Part shown: positions 26,797 to 36,636 of the stretch, one piece after another | How the letters are laid out: each line of letters starts with the position of its first letter | Position numbering within the stretch: the stretch's first letter is position 1 | Source: Mesorhizobium loti | Lineage (GTDB): Bacteria > Pseudomonadota > Alphaproteobacteria > Rhizobiales > Rhizobiaceae | Length of the DNA stretch: 64,000 nucleotides | Direction: 5' to 3' | Assembly (NCBI RefSeq): GCF_001510895.1 | Contig: NZ_LPWA01000116.1 | Span: 1-64,000 of the forward strand | Position numbers and translations under genes: made by a program | The notes under the pieces: model-generated | Database searches by the model: none | What the model was told of the DNA's origin: nothing | Seen by the model: only the letters and a program-made list of their open reading frames with translations

Positions 26797-27881
26797 GTCC
26801 CGATATCCTGTCGTTCGTGCGCAGCCAGCGCCGCCTCGAAATCTTGTGGCTCGATGCTCATGACGGCCTGCCGATTGGCCGAGCCGATATTTTCGGTCGC
26901 GAGCCGCATGGCCTGAGCCTCGCGGGTACGCTCCCACAGGGTGCGCACGGCACGCGCATTGCCAAAACTTTTGTCCCCGCCGCGCTCCGCCTCCACGCGG
27001 ACGCTGGCAAGCTCTGCCGCCCCCACCGCCGCGTCGTCGAGCACGAAACCCTCGTGTGAGGCCAGGCCCAGCAAAATCTCAGCCAATTCCGCCGCCGTAT
27101 AATCCTCGAACAGGAGCGTTCGCGTGAAGCGGGAGGCAAGCCCCGGATTGCTGGCGAGGAAGCGGCGCATCTCTTGGGTGTAGCCGGCGACGATGACGCA
27201 GAGGCGGCCGCGATGGTCCTCCATCAGCTTCAAAAGGGTCTCGATCGCTTCGCGGCCGAAATCGTTGCCGGCGTCAGCCGGGGCAAGGCTGTAAGCCTCG
27301 TCGACGAACAGGACCCCGTCGAGCGCGGCCTCGACCGCCGCCCGCGTCTTGATCGCCGTCTGTCCGACATAACCGGCGACGAGCTGACTGCGGTCGACCT
27401 CGACGACATGGCCGGATTTGAGCCGGCCCAGCGCGCGAAGCACGTCGCCCATCAGGCGGGCGGCCGTTGTCTTGCCGGTTCCGGGATTGCCGAGGAAGAC
27501 CAGATGCAGCGAAGGGTCCGACGTGCTGATGCCATGGCGCTGTCGTTCCTGTTCGGCCTTGAGCACGGCGGCCAGTTTTTTGACTTCCTTTTTGACCGAA
27601 TGCCAGCCTGTCATGGCGTCGAGCTCGACCAGCACGTCCTCCAGCGGCCGGTCTTTTGGTCTGCGAATAGCGAGAGTGGAGGGGCCTTGGCCGTTTGGTT
27701 CGGCTGCCGTGTTCGCCGCTCGTGCTGGTGCGGGAATGCCGAGCTTATCGGCGCGGACCAGCCGCCAGGCCATGATCGCGACGGCGATGAGAAAGATGGT
27801 GCCGGCATGGGTCTCAGCGATCGCGACAATGACGATCAAGACGGCGAGACCGAGCAGGATGGGCGTTGGATCGAACCGCAT
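26793..27881 (-). CDS. Membrane-anchored CbbX/SpoVK-like AAA+ ATPase
   Basis: 362 residues. Two N-terminal hydrophobic helices (residues 8-24 and 27-41), then a single AAA+ module: Walker A GNPGTGKT (131-138), Walker B LFVDEA (D194, E195), sensor-like VIVAGYTQEM, and arginine-finger region SRFTRTLLFEDYT. CbbX family members remodel Rubisco. On conjugative elements the substrate is unknown, and remodelling of the coupling or secretion complex is an inference from its place next to TraG. Confidence 0.75.
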   Translation of the reverse strand: MRFDPTPILLGLAVLIVIVAIAETHAGTIFLIAVAIMAWRLVRADKLGIPAPARAANTAAEPNGQGPSTLAIRRPKDRPLEDVLVELDAMTGWHSVKKEVKKLAAVLKAEQERQRHGISTSDPSLHLVFLGNPGTGKTTAARLMGDVLRALGRLKSGHVVEVDRSQLVAGYVGQTAIKTRAAVEAALDGVLFVDEAYSLAPADAGNDFGREAIETLLKLMEDHRGRLCVIVAGYTQEMRRFLASNPGLASRFTRTLLFEDYTAAELAEILLGLASHEGFVLDDAAVGAAELASVRVEAERGGDKSFGNARAVRTLWERTREAQAMRLATENIGSANRQAVMSIEPQDFEAALAAHERQDIGT

Positions 27882-27896
27882 TTTTTGCCCCCGGCC

Positions 27897-29954
27897 TCAT
27901 CCGGCGACGGGCTTGGGGGCGAAGCGGTTGGCGGCGACCTTCGCGACCATCTCGGGCCGGCGGAAATAGATCGCGCGGCCGCAGCGCAGGGGCTTTCGTC
28001 CCTGAACGAAGACGAACTGTTCGTCGGCGCGGATGTCGGCTAGAATTTCCGAAACCGTCGCCAGCCGCCGGCCGCGTTCCGATTTCTGCGCGCTAGCGCC
28101 GATCGAGGCGGTGCCGATCTCGAGCGGCCTGGCGCTCTTGCCGCGGTTGGTTGTCTCGGAGTTCAGGACCACGCCGTGCTCGCCAAGCGACTCGGAGACG
28201 GCACGCGCCTGTTCAAGCGAGCCGATCGCGGCATAGGAGCGCCATGAGGCGCTCTCGAACCAGGAGGCCTTGCCGCCTTCGCCCCATTGCTCGCGCAACT
28301 GGCCTTCGGACTGGTAGAGCATGACCAGGGTGATGCCATACTTGCGGCCGGCGTCGCGGGCGCGCGCCAGCGAGTTCATGTAACCCAGCCTTGCCACCTC
28401 ATCGAGCAGGAAGACGATCCTGCCGCCGGGCAAGCGGCCGTCGGCCTCATAGACGGCATTGAGCAGCGATCCGACGACGACGCGGGCGAGCGCCGGAGTC
28501 GATTCCAGCACCTTCATGGGAATGTTGACGAACAGGTCGAGATTGCCGGCGACGAGATCGGCGGTGGCGAAACTGTTGCCGGAGACCAGTCTGGCATAGG
28601 CGGGATTGGCGAGCCATTCGGTCTGCTCGCTCATGTTGCCGTAGACGCCCGAAAAGGTTTCGGCGACGAGGTCCATCAGCTGACCGGCGAGGTGGCGGGC
28701 CCGGCACGAGGACGAGTGCTCGTGGATGCGGCCGAGCTCGGTTCGCATCGCCTTTTCCGGGAAGGCGAGACGTTCGGCTAAGGTGACGAGGTTGCGTCTG
28801 GCCGCGGCAAGGCTGTTGTCGAGCACGATGTCGGAGAGCAGCGCTTCGACGATCGCCTTGCCGCGGCCTTCGAAGAAGGCTTTGCCCGACATTGCATGGG
28901 TATCGCGGGTGGCGGTGGATTTTTCGCCACAGAGCCAATCGACGACCGAGCGGATGTCGCCATCGATCAGGGCAGAGTCCTTGTTCAGCCAGTCGAGCGC
29001 GTTGAAAGCGCCGGTGCCCTTCAGCGGATCGATCGAGATGACACGCCGTCCCATGGACGTGCGCGCCCCGGTCAGCATCGGCGCCAGTTCGGAGGAGGGA
29101 TCGAGGGTGACGGTCGGGCCGCGATAGCTAAGCAGTGTCGGCACACAGACGGAGACGGTCTTGTAGGAGCCGGAGCCGGCAAAGACCAGGCCGTGGGTGC
29201 CGCCCCATGACAGGTCGAAGCTGAGCAACGGCGCCTTGCCGCCCTTGCCCCAGGTGGCGCGATCGGAGGGAACGAATTGCTTGCCGCGCCGTGCCGGGGC
29301 GTCCTGGTCGACGCGGTAAGCTTCGCCGATGACGACGCCGCCTATCTTTTTTCGATCCCCTTGCGATCCAGACAGGGGTGCTTCGCGGAACAGATTCTGC
29401 GCTTCAGAAATATCCATCCAGTCGGCATGGCCGAACGTATCGGAGGCGGCGCGCTCGACCGGTTTTTTTATCTCTTGGCCGCGCAGCGACTTTCCAGCCA
29501 GCGTGCGCAGGCCGGCGACGGTTGCGAGAAAGCCGATGGCGCCAGCGTAGAATATCGACATGTCGGCGAGGCGCAGTATGTCGATCCAAGCGGAGGTGGG
29601 ACGGTGGGAAAGCAGCCGCGTTATCTCCGGCCAGACGGTGAGCGCCGCGGCGGACGCCATGCCGACGACACCAGCGATTGCCGTTGCCGGGAGCGCCAAT
29701 CCGGATCGCCGCAACAGAAGAGCGGTCGCCATGGCCAGCGCAGGACCAACGAGCGCAACCGCTGGCCAGGCGGCATAGGCAAACTGATAAAGGACGGAGG
29801 ACGGCGCAAGACCGTCCTGGTACCATCCGAGCATAAGATCGCCCCATAGCGCATGGGCGTAGCGCCACGCGGGATACCAGATGACAAGCGGGAGGATCGC
29901 AAGCCCTGCCTTAAACGCGGCCTTGACCAAGTCGTATGAGATGCGCCCGAACAT
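27897..29954 (-). CDS. traG: Type IV coupling protein (TraG/VirD4)
   Basis: 685 residues, ATG 29954. Several N-terminal transmembrane helices in the first ~140 residues (LAILPLVIWYPAWRYAHALW, VALVGPALAMATALLL, FYAGAIGFLATVAGL). Walker A is GSGSYKTVSV (~260) and Walker B is IVFLLDEVARLGYM (~518). VirD4 motifs include LDPSSELAPM and LYQSEGQLREQWG. It couples the relaxosome to the mating channel. A longer in-frame start to 30572 overlaps TraD and is implausible. Confidence 0.9.
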   Translation of the reverse strand: MFGRISYDLVKAAFKAGLAILPLVIWYPAWRYAHALWGDLMLGWYQDGLAPSSVLYQFAYAAWPAVALVGPALAMATALLLRRSGLALPATAIAGVVGMASAAALTVWPEITRLLSHRPTSAWIDILRLADMSIFYAGAIGFLATVAGLRTLAGKSLRGQEIKKPVERAASDTFGHADWMDISEAQNLFREAPLSGSQGDRKKIGGVVIGEAYRVDQDAPARRGKQFVPSDRATWGKGGKAPLLSFDLSWGGTHGLVFAGSGSYKTVSVCVPTLLSYRGPTVTLDPSSELAPMLTGARTSMGRRVISIDPLKGTGAFNALDWLNKDSALIDGDIRSVVDWLCGEKSTATRDTHAMSGKAFFEGRGKAIVEALLSDIVLDNSLAAARRNLVTLAERLAFPEKAMRTELGRIHEHSSSCRARHLAGQLMDLVAETFSGVYGNMSEQTEWLANPAYARLVSGNSFATADLVAGNLDLFVNIPMKVLESTPALARVVVGSLLNAVYEADGRLPGGRIVFLLDEVARLGYMNSLARARDAGRKYGITLVMLYQSEGQLREQWGEGGKASWFESASWRSYAAIGSLEQARAVSESLGEHGVVLNSETTNRGKSARPLEIGTASIGASAQKSERGRRLATVSEILADIRADEQFVFVQGRKPLRCGRAIYFRRPEMVAKVAANRFAPKPVAG

Positions 29955-29971
29955 TTTCGTCCCACTTCGGC

Positions 29972-30502
29972 TTACGAGCGTTTGGCTGGCTTCGCCGGCG
30001 CGGTCGCGGGATCGTGGTCGACTGAACCACGGCCCGATGCAATGCGGGTCACGGCTCCATTGTGCTCGGCCGCCAGTGCGGCAATGGTCGTGTGGTCGGC
30101 CAGCCCTTCCCAGTGCTGCAAGACCTTGTTCCAGCGCAGGCCGGCGCCGCGCAGGCGGGTAGAGAACTCCGTCGGCAAAGCGGCGGGGAAGGTGACGGTC
30201 AACGGTTCTTTTGTCGCGCCGGCCGCCTTTGTCTCGCGAGCCAGTGCCTTCATTCCGGCCGCCGCCCAGGCGGCGATTTGCTTCTCGTCCTTTGCGTTCG
30301 CCGACAGCGCAAGCAGCGCGCCGTAGAGTGCATCGGTATGGAGCTCGAGTAATCCCGCCTGCTCGAGAAGAGCGCCGGCTTCGATCAGCCGTTTGGTGCG
30401 CTGCTTGCGCTCGTCGTTTTTGATCTTGGCTTCCTGCTCGGCGATGCGCGCCTTTTGCTGTTCGAGGCGGGACATGCGCTCGGCAAGCGAAGTTCGGGGC
30501 AT
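29972..30502 (-). CDS. traD: TraD-like conjugal transfer protein
   Basis: 176 residues, ATG 30502. N-terminal coiled coil (AERMSRLEQQKARIAEQEAK, IKNDERKQRTKRLIEAGALL) as in TraC/TraD accessory proteins of Ti-type systems. The C-terminal extension contains LRGAGLRWNKVLQHWEGLAD. It lies between traG and the traA-divergent intergenic region, as traD and traC do in Ti plasmids. A relaxosome accessory role is inferred. Confidence 0.65.
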   Translation of the reverse strand: MPRTSLAERMSRLEQQKARIAEQEAKIKNDERKQRTKRLIEAGALLEQAGLLELHTDALYGALLALSANAKDEKQIAAWAAAGMKALARETKAAGATKEPLTVTFPAALPTEFSTRLRGAGLRWNKVLQHWEGLADHTTIAALAAEHNGAVTRIASGRGSVDHDPATAPAKPAKRS

Positions 30503-30736
30503 GGTTTTGAACCTCTTCCCGTTGATCCCCCACGCCCGCGGTCACAATGCCAAGCTTGTGCTTCGGGTTCAACCTTATGACTTTCCCCTAAAATGCCGCG
30601 GCGGCTCGGCCCAGGATGAGGCCCCATGGCCTTTCTGATGGGTCTGGCCAGCTTGAGTGAATGGATTTGTGCAGACGCAATATGCATTCTGCGAATGCTG
30701 CTTGCGCTTATGTTGTGGCGATGGCATTCTGACGAG
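30503..30736. other. Candidate oriT region between traD and traA
   Basis: Divergent intergenic region of 234 bp, the usual oriT position for MOBQ-type TraA systems. It contains an inverted repeat GCATTC-TGC-GAATGC (30684-30698) followed by TGCTTGCGCTTATG. The TTGCGC part resembles the TGCGC core beside the nick of RSF1010-type origins. The nick site itself is not proven. Confidence 0.4.
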
Positions 30737-33700
30737 ATGGCCATCGCCTTCGCCCGTGCCCGCTATATCTCTCGTTCCGACGGCGGGAGCGCGGTGCGCT
30801 CCGCCGCCTATAACGGCCGTGAGGCGATCAAAGCGCAGCGCACCGGCGAAGTCTTCTACTTCAGGCACCGCGACGCGCCCGAGCATCACGAGATGCTTTT
30901 GCCCGAGGGCGCGTCGGCAGAATTGGCCTCGAGCGATGCGCTCTGGAATGCGGCCGAGGCCATAGAGAAGCGCAAGGACGCGCAGCTGGCGCGCGAGCTC
31001 GTTCTGGCGCTGCCGGCCAACAGCGAGCTTGGCCATGACGACCGGGTCGAACTGGCGCGGTCGTTTGCGCAAGAACATTTCGTGTCGAAGGGGCTAGCCG
31101 TGCAGATCGATGTCCATGCGCCGCATGGCGCGGAAAGCGAGGGCGAGCGCGCCAATTACCATGCGCATTTATTGATCACGACGCGGCGGCTCGGCGAGGA
31201 TGGGTTTGCCGCGAAGAAGGCGCGCGATCTCGATCCCGTGATCAAGCGCGGTGGGGGCAGGGCGATCGTTGCGGAAGGCGAGGCCTGGGGGGAAGTATGG
31301 CGCGATCACCAGAACCGCTATTTTGCCGAGCAAGGTCTTTCGATCCGGGTCGATGCGAGGGCAACTGTGCCGCAGGAACACATCGGACCGATCCGCATGC
31401 GGATCGCCGATGCCGAGGCGAATGTCCGGGCCGAGCATATTCGGCGCGCCAACGAGGAAGCGGCGCGCGATCCGGAAAAGGTGCTGGCCGCGTTGACGCG
31501 CAACCAGGCGAGCTTTTCCGAAAATGATCTCGACAGGCACTTGAAGAAGCACATCCGCGACGAGAACGAGCGGGCCGCAGTGAAGTCGTCGGTGCTCGGT
31601 CACACGGATGCGCTGGCGCTTCATGATCGCGAAACGGGTGAAGCGGTTGGACGCTGGACGGCGCGCGCGGTGCGCGACCAGGAAGTTTCGGCGCTGGCCG
31701 ACGGAAAGCGTGTTGCGGCGGCACGGCATGGGGATCTCGGAAAAGGTATTCGGGAGGGGATCGCAGCATCGGGATCGTTGCGGCCGGATCAGCTTGCCGC
31801 ATTCGAGCACGCGGCCGGATCGGGAGGCTTGAAAATCATTGAGGGGCGGGCGGGGACGGGCAAGAGTTTTGCGCTCGGTTCAATCCGGGAAGCACATGAG
31901 ATGGCCGGCTACCGCGTGATTGGCCTGGCGCCGACCAACGCGGTTGCGCAGGCAATGAAGGAGGACGGTTTTGACCGTACCGGCTTTGCGCGAAGCTCGA
32001 CGGTTCATGCCGAACTGTTCCGGCTGAAAAACGGGCGCGCGCAGTGGGACCGGCGAACGCTCGTTGTGGTCGATGAGGCGGCGATGATGGATGCGAAGGT
32101 AACCGGAGAGGTGTTGCGCGAGGCGCGGCACTCCGGCGCCAAGGTCATTCTGGCCGGCGATGATCGGCAGCTGGGTTCGATCGAGCGGGGCGGGTTGTTC
32201 ACCGAGCTGAAAAAGGAGCATGGCTCCGTCGAGATTACCCATGTGACGCGGCAGAATGTCGACTGGCAGCGCGAGGCGGCACGGGATCTTGCGGACGGGC
32301 GGTTCGAGGAAGCGCTGCGCTCCTTTGCCCGGCACAGGTCGGTGATCTGGACATCGAAGCAGGAGGAGCTGCGCGCCAAGCTGGTCGAACAGTGGGCGAA
32401 AGATACGGCGGTTGATCCGAGCGCATCGCGGTTTGTGTTCGCCTACACCAACAAGGACGTTGACGTCCTCAACAAGGATCTGCGGGCGGTGCGGCGCGAG
32501 CGTGGTGAGCTTGGCGAGGATTTTGTCTTCACGACCAAACATGGTGAGGCGGCATTTGCCGTGGGCGATCGTTTGCAGTTCACCGACACGCTGAAGAATG
32601 CGGGCATCTACAACGGCAATGCTGGCGTCATCACGAACATCGATCGCAACTTGGGACGCATCAGCGTGAGGCTCGATGCGGCCGCGGGCCGGGATGGCCG
32701 AAAGGTGGAATGGTACGCGTCGGAGTTCAACGGCTTCCGGCACGGTTATGCCGGCACCATCTACAAGGGCCAGGGCAAGACGCTCGATCACACCTATCTG
32801 ATGCACACGCATCATTGGCGGGCAGCCTCGAGCTATGTCGCCCTAACCAGGCAGCGCGAAAGCGCCAAGGTGTTCGTGGCGACCGAGACGGCGCGCGATC
32901 TCAGGCAACTGGCACGCCAGATTGGCCGCAATGAAATCAGGTCGGCTTCGGTCGCCTATGCGACGGGGGACGAACTGACGCCCGAGCAAAAGACCAAGCT
33001 GGCGCAGGTGAGCGGCCATGACGGAGCGGCGCGCAAAGATGTCGCCGGAAAGGAGGGAGCGATGGAACGCGCAGCTGAGGCCGCCCGGCCCGCCGGCACC
33101 AATGAGGCGCCAGCTCAAGCGGCGCGGTCGAGCGACCACAAGATGCTCGTGTCCGCGTTCGACGGGCAGCGGCCTGATGGTATTCGTCGTGACAGTCTCG
33201 GGCGTGGCCTTGACGAGACAAGCGTGGCCGGCGCGTCGCGGCAGATGCCCAGGTGCAGCGCGAGCGGGCTGACCGGACGATCTACTTCAAGACAGCCTAC
33301 CGCGATCCGAAGGCTGCCGCGGCGCGGCTTGACGAGATCATCGCGCGCGACGGCGCCACGAGCGCGACGCGGCGGCTCGCCTCCGATCCCGCACAGCTCG
33401 GCGACCTGCGCGGCCGCGAGGGCTTCTTCGCCGGGGCCAAGGCACGCGACGAGCGCGAGGGTGCGATCCGGGCAGCCGCGGCGATCGGGCCCAACATCAC
33501 CCGCGCGACGCAAGCCGAGCTTCGCGCGGCACAGGATTATCGCGCCAGCGTCGAACAGCAGATGAAGGCAGACGCCACTCCGGTTCCAGACCTCTCTGCC
33601 GGCGCCAAGCAAGCCCTTGGCAAGGTGGTGGCGGCCAAGGACGACAACGCGCGCGCAAGGCAGTCAAGACGCTGGCGGCGGATCCCGAGATCGGGCGTGA

Positions 33701-33947
33701 GGTCGCAGGCTTTGCGGCCAGTGTCAAAGCCCGCTTCGGCGAGGACGGGGCGCGGGCCATGTTGCGGGCTTCCGCCGCTGGCAAGACGTTCCAGCACCCA
33801 TCGGTGCCGAAATCGGCGCAGGCCTCGCTCGACCACGCCACCAAGCTCTATGCCGCTGCTCACAGCGGCGAGCGCGCGATGGCGCGGATCGCCGAAACCG
33901 AGCGTCTAGCGGCGCTTCAAACCCAGAGCACCAGACTGAAACCGTGA
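30737..33947 (+). CDS. traA: Ti-type conjugal relaxase/helicase TraA (two frameshifts near 3' end)
   Basis: Frame-corrected about 1070 residues, ATG 30737. N-terminal MobA/MobL relaxase domain (AIAFARARYISRSDGGSAVR, with the metal-binding NYHAHLLITTRRL at ~138-150). RecD/TraI-type helicase follows: Walker A EGRAGTGKS (~367), VVVDEAAMMD, and the C-terminal motif GYAGTIYKGQGKTLD. Beyond ~residue 830 the frame changes twice: near 33235 (restoring AADAQVQRERADRTIYF) and near 33656 (restoring KAVKTLAADPEIGREVAGF). Both fit single missing bases. As given, the longest product ends at 33565 with a nonsense tail. Confidence 0.9.
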
Positions 33948-33980
33948 CCAGCGCTTGCTCCTCGAAGCTGTGTTTCGCGG

Positions 33981-34448
33981 TCACGAACGTAAGGCTAACG
34001 CGATGGCGCTGGACATCAGCCCGAATGAAGTCAAGATCGGCCTCAGCGCGCGCCAAGCATCCACTGCTTGACAGAGCTCATGGAGCCGGTCGCCTTTCTT
34101 GAGCGCGATCATGCCGGGCGAGCTCGGGGAGCCGAGAGCCCGCAACGGGTCAAAGTTGCCCATCCCGCGTCGATGTACGCGTGGCGTCAGCGGGCTGCGC
34201 GAGGCGAACGCCTGGGCCGCCACCATTTGCGGAATGAACTGGATGCCAGCCGCTTCAAAGGCCGCGCGGATCGCCGCAACAGTTTTGGCCTTGAGGCGGT
34301 CACCTTTTTCGAGGCGAGTGATTGTTTGCGTCGCGACCTGCGCTATTTCGGCCAGTTCGCGTACACCCCACCCGAGCGCCACCCGAGCCATCTTGCATTG
34401 GACAGCACCAATTTCATCACGGGGTGATGATTCTTCTTGCCCATTCAC
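33981..34448 (-). CDS. XRE family transcriptional regulator
   Basis: 155 residues. The HTH is clear in the first 75: KMARVALGWGVRELAEIAQV, ATQTITRLEKGDRLKAKTVA, AIRAAFEAAGIQFIP. XRE proteins of this short type normally end soon after that phrase. The remaining 80 residues show no recognised domain and may be out of frame or fused sequence. The 3' end faces the traA end. Confidence 0.6.
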   Translation of the reverse strand: MNGQEESSPRDEIGAVQCKMARVALGWGVRELAEIAQVATQTITRLEKGDRLKAKTVAAIRAAFEAAGIQFIPQMVAAQAFASRSPLTPRVHRRGMGNFDPLRALGSPSSPGMIALKKGDRLHELCQAVDAWRALRPILTSFGLMSSAIALALRS

Positions 34449-34550
34449 ATTCCGACCTTTAATCTGCCAGCTTGCAAAACGGCCGGACGACGTGGTGTTG
34501 CCTCACATCGCCCAGCCTGACCACAACCCAAGCTACAGGGAGCTCGGATC

Positions 34551-35309
34551 ATGGGTGATTCCGACAATACACGAGTCCGTCCTTCCGTCACGCGCAGGAT
34601 GCTGCTGACGAGTGCGGCAGCGGTCGCGGGGACGCTGCAATTTCAGGATAGCGCGTCGGCGGACGACGGGGCGCTCGGCGGCGACACCGCTTGCGACCCG
34701 GCTTTGGCGCTGTGGCGCGACTGGCAGGGCGCCTATCTGCGCACCGTCGCGCTCTGCCGCAAGCAACAGCATCTTGAGAGCAGACTGGTCGAGGCCGTTG
34801 GCTTCCCGAAGGCGGAGGTCGAACTGCCCAAGGAGGATGTAACCGTCACCGTCTCCTGGCCGGGCGACTTGGAAGATCTGTTCGGCGACGATCCTGGTTT
34901 TGCCGACTTGCGCGCGCGAGCCGAGGCTGATCTGGCTGCCCATCAAGCCCGCTGGGATGCCGCAGACCGGCGCATCGGCTATTCCGCCGCCAAGCGGGAG
35001 GAACTTGTCGCCGCCGACAAAGAGCAAGAGCTGGTAGAGGCCCTGATGGCAGCTTCTGCCACGACACTCGCCGGCGTGGCTGGCAAGCTCGACGCGGTCC
35101 TGCGCGAGGGCGAAAGCGCTGAAGACTGCACAGACTTTCCCTGGCCGCAGCTGCGTGCCGCGCTCGTCGATCTGGTGCGCATAGGCCTGGCCCGGCAGCC
35201 GGGAGCGTTCATGCCCGGCAGCGACCGAAAGGGACCTTACCCGCGAAAACGCCAGGATGACGTCTGTATGTCGGTGATGATGTACCAGCGGGGAGACCGT
35301 GTGACATGA
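34551..35309 (+). CDS. Exported hypothetical protein (Tat-like leader)
   Basis: 252 residues. N-terminal twin-Arg and hydrophobic core (TRRMLLTSAAAVAGTLQFQD) suggest export. The rest is alpha-helical (WRDWQGAYLRTVALCRKQQH; ADLAAHQARWDAADRRIGYS). No enzymatic motif recognised. It overlaps the next gene by 4 bp (ATGA), so the two are probably co-translated. Function unknown. Confidence 0.6.
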   Translation: MGDSDNTRVRPSVTRRMLLTSAAAVAGTLQFQDSASADDGALGGDTACDPALALWRDWQGAYLRTVALCRKQQHLESRLVEAVGFPKAEVELPKEDVTVTVSWPGDLEDLFGDDPGFADLRARAEADLAAHQARWDAADRRIGYSAAKREELVAADKEQELVEALMAASATTLAGVAGKLDAVLREGESAEDCTDFPWPQLRAALVDLVRIGLARQPGAFMPGSDRKGPYPRKRQDDVCMSVMMYQRGDRVT

Positions 35310-35614
35310 AACGCCGATCGTTGACGACACCGCCTCCGCTGGCGGCCGCGCATGAAACAGGGGCTAGTACAGCCATATCCTGCAGCAGGCTTGCCGCCGC
35401 ACCTTCGATTTCAAAACAGGACGCCGGCCTTTGGGCCCTCAGCACCCCGGAGGCGATTGCCAGGGCGGCGCGCGAGCTGTTTGGCTCCGAAGCCGCCCAA
35501 GCGATGGAATGGTGCGCGCTTTCGGCCCGCAATGCGCAACGGGAAGCGGATTTGCGGTTCTGGCGGGCCGTGCTGGCGCTGCTTGAGGAACCTGCCGCGG
35601 ACAGAAAGGTGTGA
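35306..35614 (+). CDS. Hypothetical protein
   Basis: 102 residues, coupled to the preceding gene by ATGA. The C-terminal half is helical (EAIARAARELFGSEAAQAME, WRAVLALLEEPAADRKV). No domain recognised. It ends 46 bp before the queC remnant. Confidence 0.5.
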   Translation: MKRRSLTTPPPLAAAHETGASTAISCSRLAAAPSISKQDAGLWALSTPEAIARAARELFGSEAAQAMEWCALSARNAQREADLRFWRAVLALLEEPAADRKV

Positions 35615-35660
35615 TCCTTCCCCCGGCGAAGTTTCATTTGACGGGGTTGTGCATTAGCCG

Positions 35661-36365
35661 ATGAACTTTTCGAAGCCCGCTTCCTCGAATTCCGAGGGCG
35701 GCGCTTGCAACGCTCGCCGACAGGGTGGCAACCGAGCACAAACTCACTGGCCTGCTTTCGTTCGATTACGGCCAGAGGCACAAAAAGGAACTCGGCTTTG
35801 CCTTTCTATGCGCCACACGGTTGGGTGTTCGGCACCAGATCATCGATATCCGCGATGTCGGCCGCAACCTGAACGGCTCGGCGCTGACTGACAGTGTGGA
35901 CGTGCCCGACGGGCATTACGCCGAAGCGTCCATGAAGATCACGGTGGTGCCGAACAGGAACGCCATCATGTTGGCTATCGCCTTCGGGGTTGCCGCCGCG
36001 CAGCAGGCCGACGCGGTGGCCATCGCCGTCCGCGGCGGCGATCATTTCATCTATCCGGATTGCCGGCCCGCTTTTATCGATGCCTTTCAGGCAATGCAGG
36101 ACCATGCGCTCGCGGACTGTGCCGATATCCGCCTTTACACTCCCTATGTGAACATGTCGAAGGCCGACGTCGTCAAAGACGGGGCAAGGTACGACACGCC
36201 GTTCGAGGTGACGTGGTCCTGCTATTAGGGCGGCGACCGTCACTGCGGTCGCTGCGGCACATGCGTGGAACGGCGCGAGGCGTTCGATCTGGCCGGCATT
36301 GCGACCCGACTGACCATGAGGATGCGGACTTCTGGATCAACGCCATCCGGGTAAGGAGCGCGTGA
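35661..36365 (+). pseudogene. queC: queC (7-cyano-7-deazaguanine synthase) pseudogene
   Basis: Homology is clear: LTGLLSFDYGQRHKKELGFA, VVPNRNAIMLAIAFGVAAA, GGDHFIYPDCRPAFIDAFQA and the zinc-binding CGRCGTCVERREAF. Three lesions disable it. The N-terminal SGGLDS ATP-binding loop is replaced by non-matching sequence, TAG (36226-36228) interrupts SCY-GGDRH where Lys is usual, and a missing base near 36305 shifts the last 20 codons. QueC makes preQ0 for queuosine or 7-deazaguanine DNA modification. Confidence 0.8.
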
Positions 36366-36568
36366 TGTTCCGCATCACCAAAGAGTTCCACTTCTCGGCC
36401 TCGCATCAGCTCACCTCTCTGCCACCCGGTCATCAGTGCGCGCGTCTCCATGGCCACAACTATATCGTCGTGGTCGAGCTTTCGGGTGGCGAACTGTACG
36501 AGCACGGCTTCGTGCGCGACCATCATGACCTTGGTGCGCTCAAGCGCTTACGGCAGAGGGCCGGATAA
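36365..36568 (+). pseudogene. queD: queD (6-carboxytetrahydropterin synthase) fragment
   Basis: 67 residues from ATG 36365, overlapping the frame-corrected queC stop. FRITKEFHFSASHQLTSLP and ARLHGHNYIVVVELSGGELY carry the zinc-ligand His residues. HGFVRDHHDLGALK is the midpoint of the family, after which homology stops near 36545. About half the protein is missing. Confidence 0.8.
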
Positions 36569-36589
36569 TACTTAACCGGGGCTCTGCAT

Positions 36590-36608
36590 TGATTTCATGA
36601 TGAAATCA
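36590..36608. promoter_or_regulatory. Perfect 8-bp dyad upstream of low-GC hydrolase
   Basis: TGATTTCA-TGA-TGAAATCA, 28 bp before the hydrolase ATG. It may be an operator for a dimeric repressor or a short hairpin. No regulator gene is adjacent. Confidence 0.4.
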
Positions 36609-36636
36609 GGTTCCAATCGCAAGAAAGGAGAGAAAC

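Noticed and set aside
27897..30572. N-terminally extended 891-residue TraG
   Set aside because: The extra 200 residues are Arg-rich and overlap traD out of frame; TraG homology begins at the ATG at 29954.
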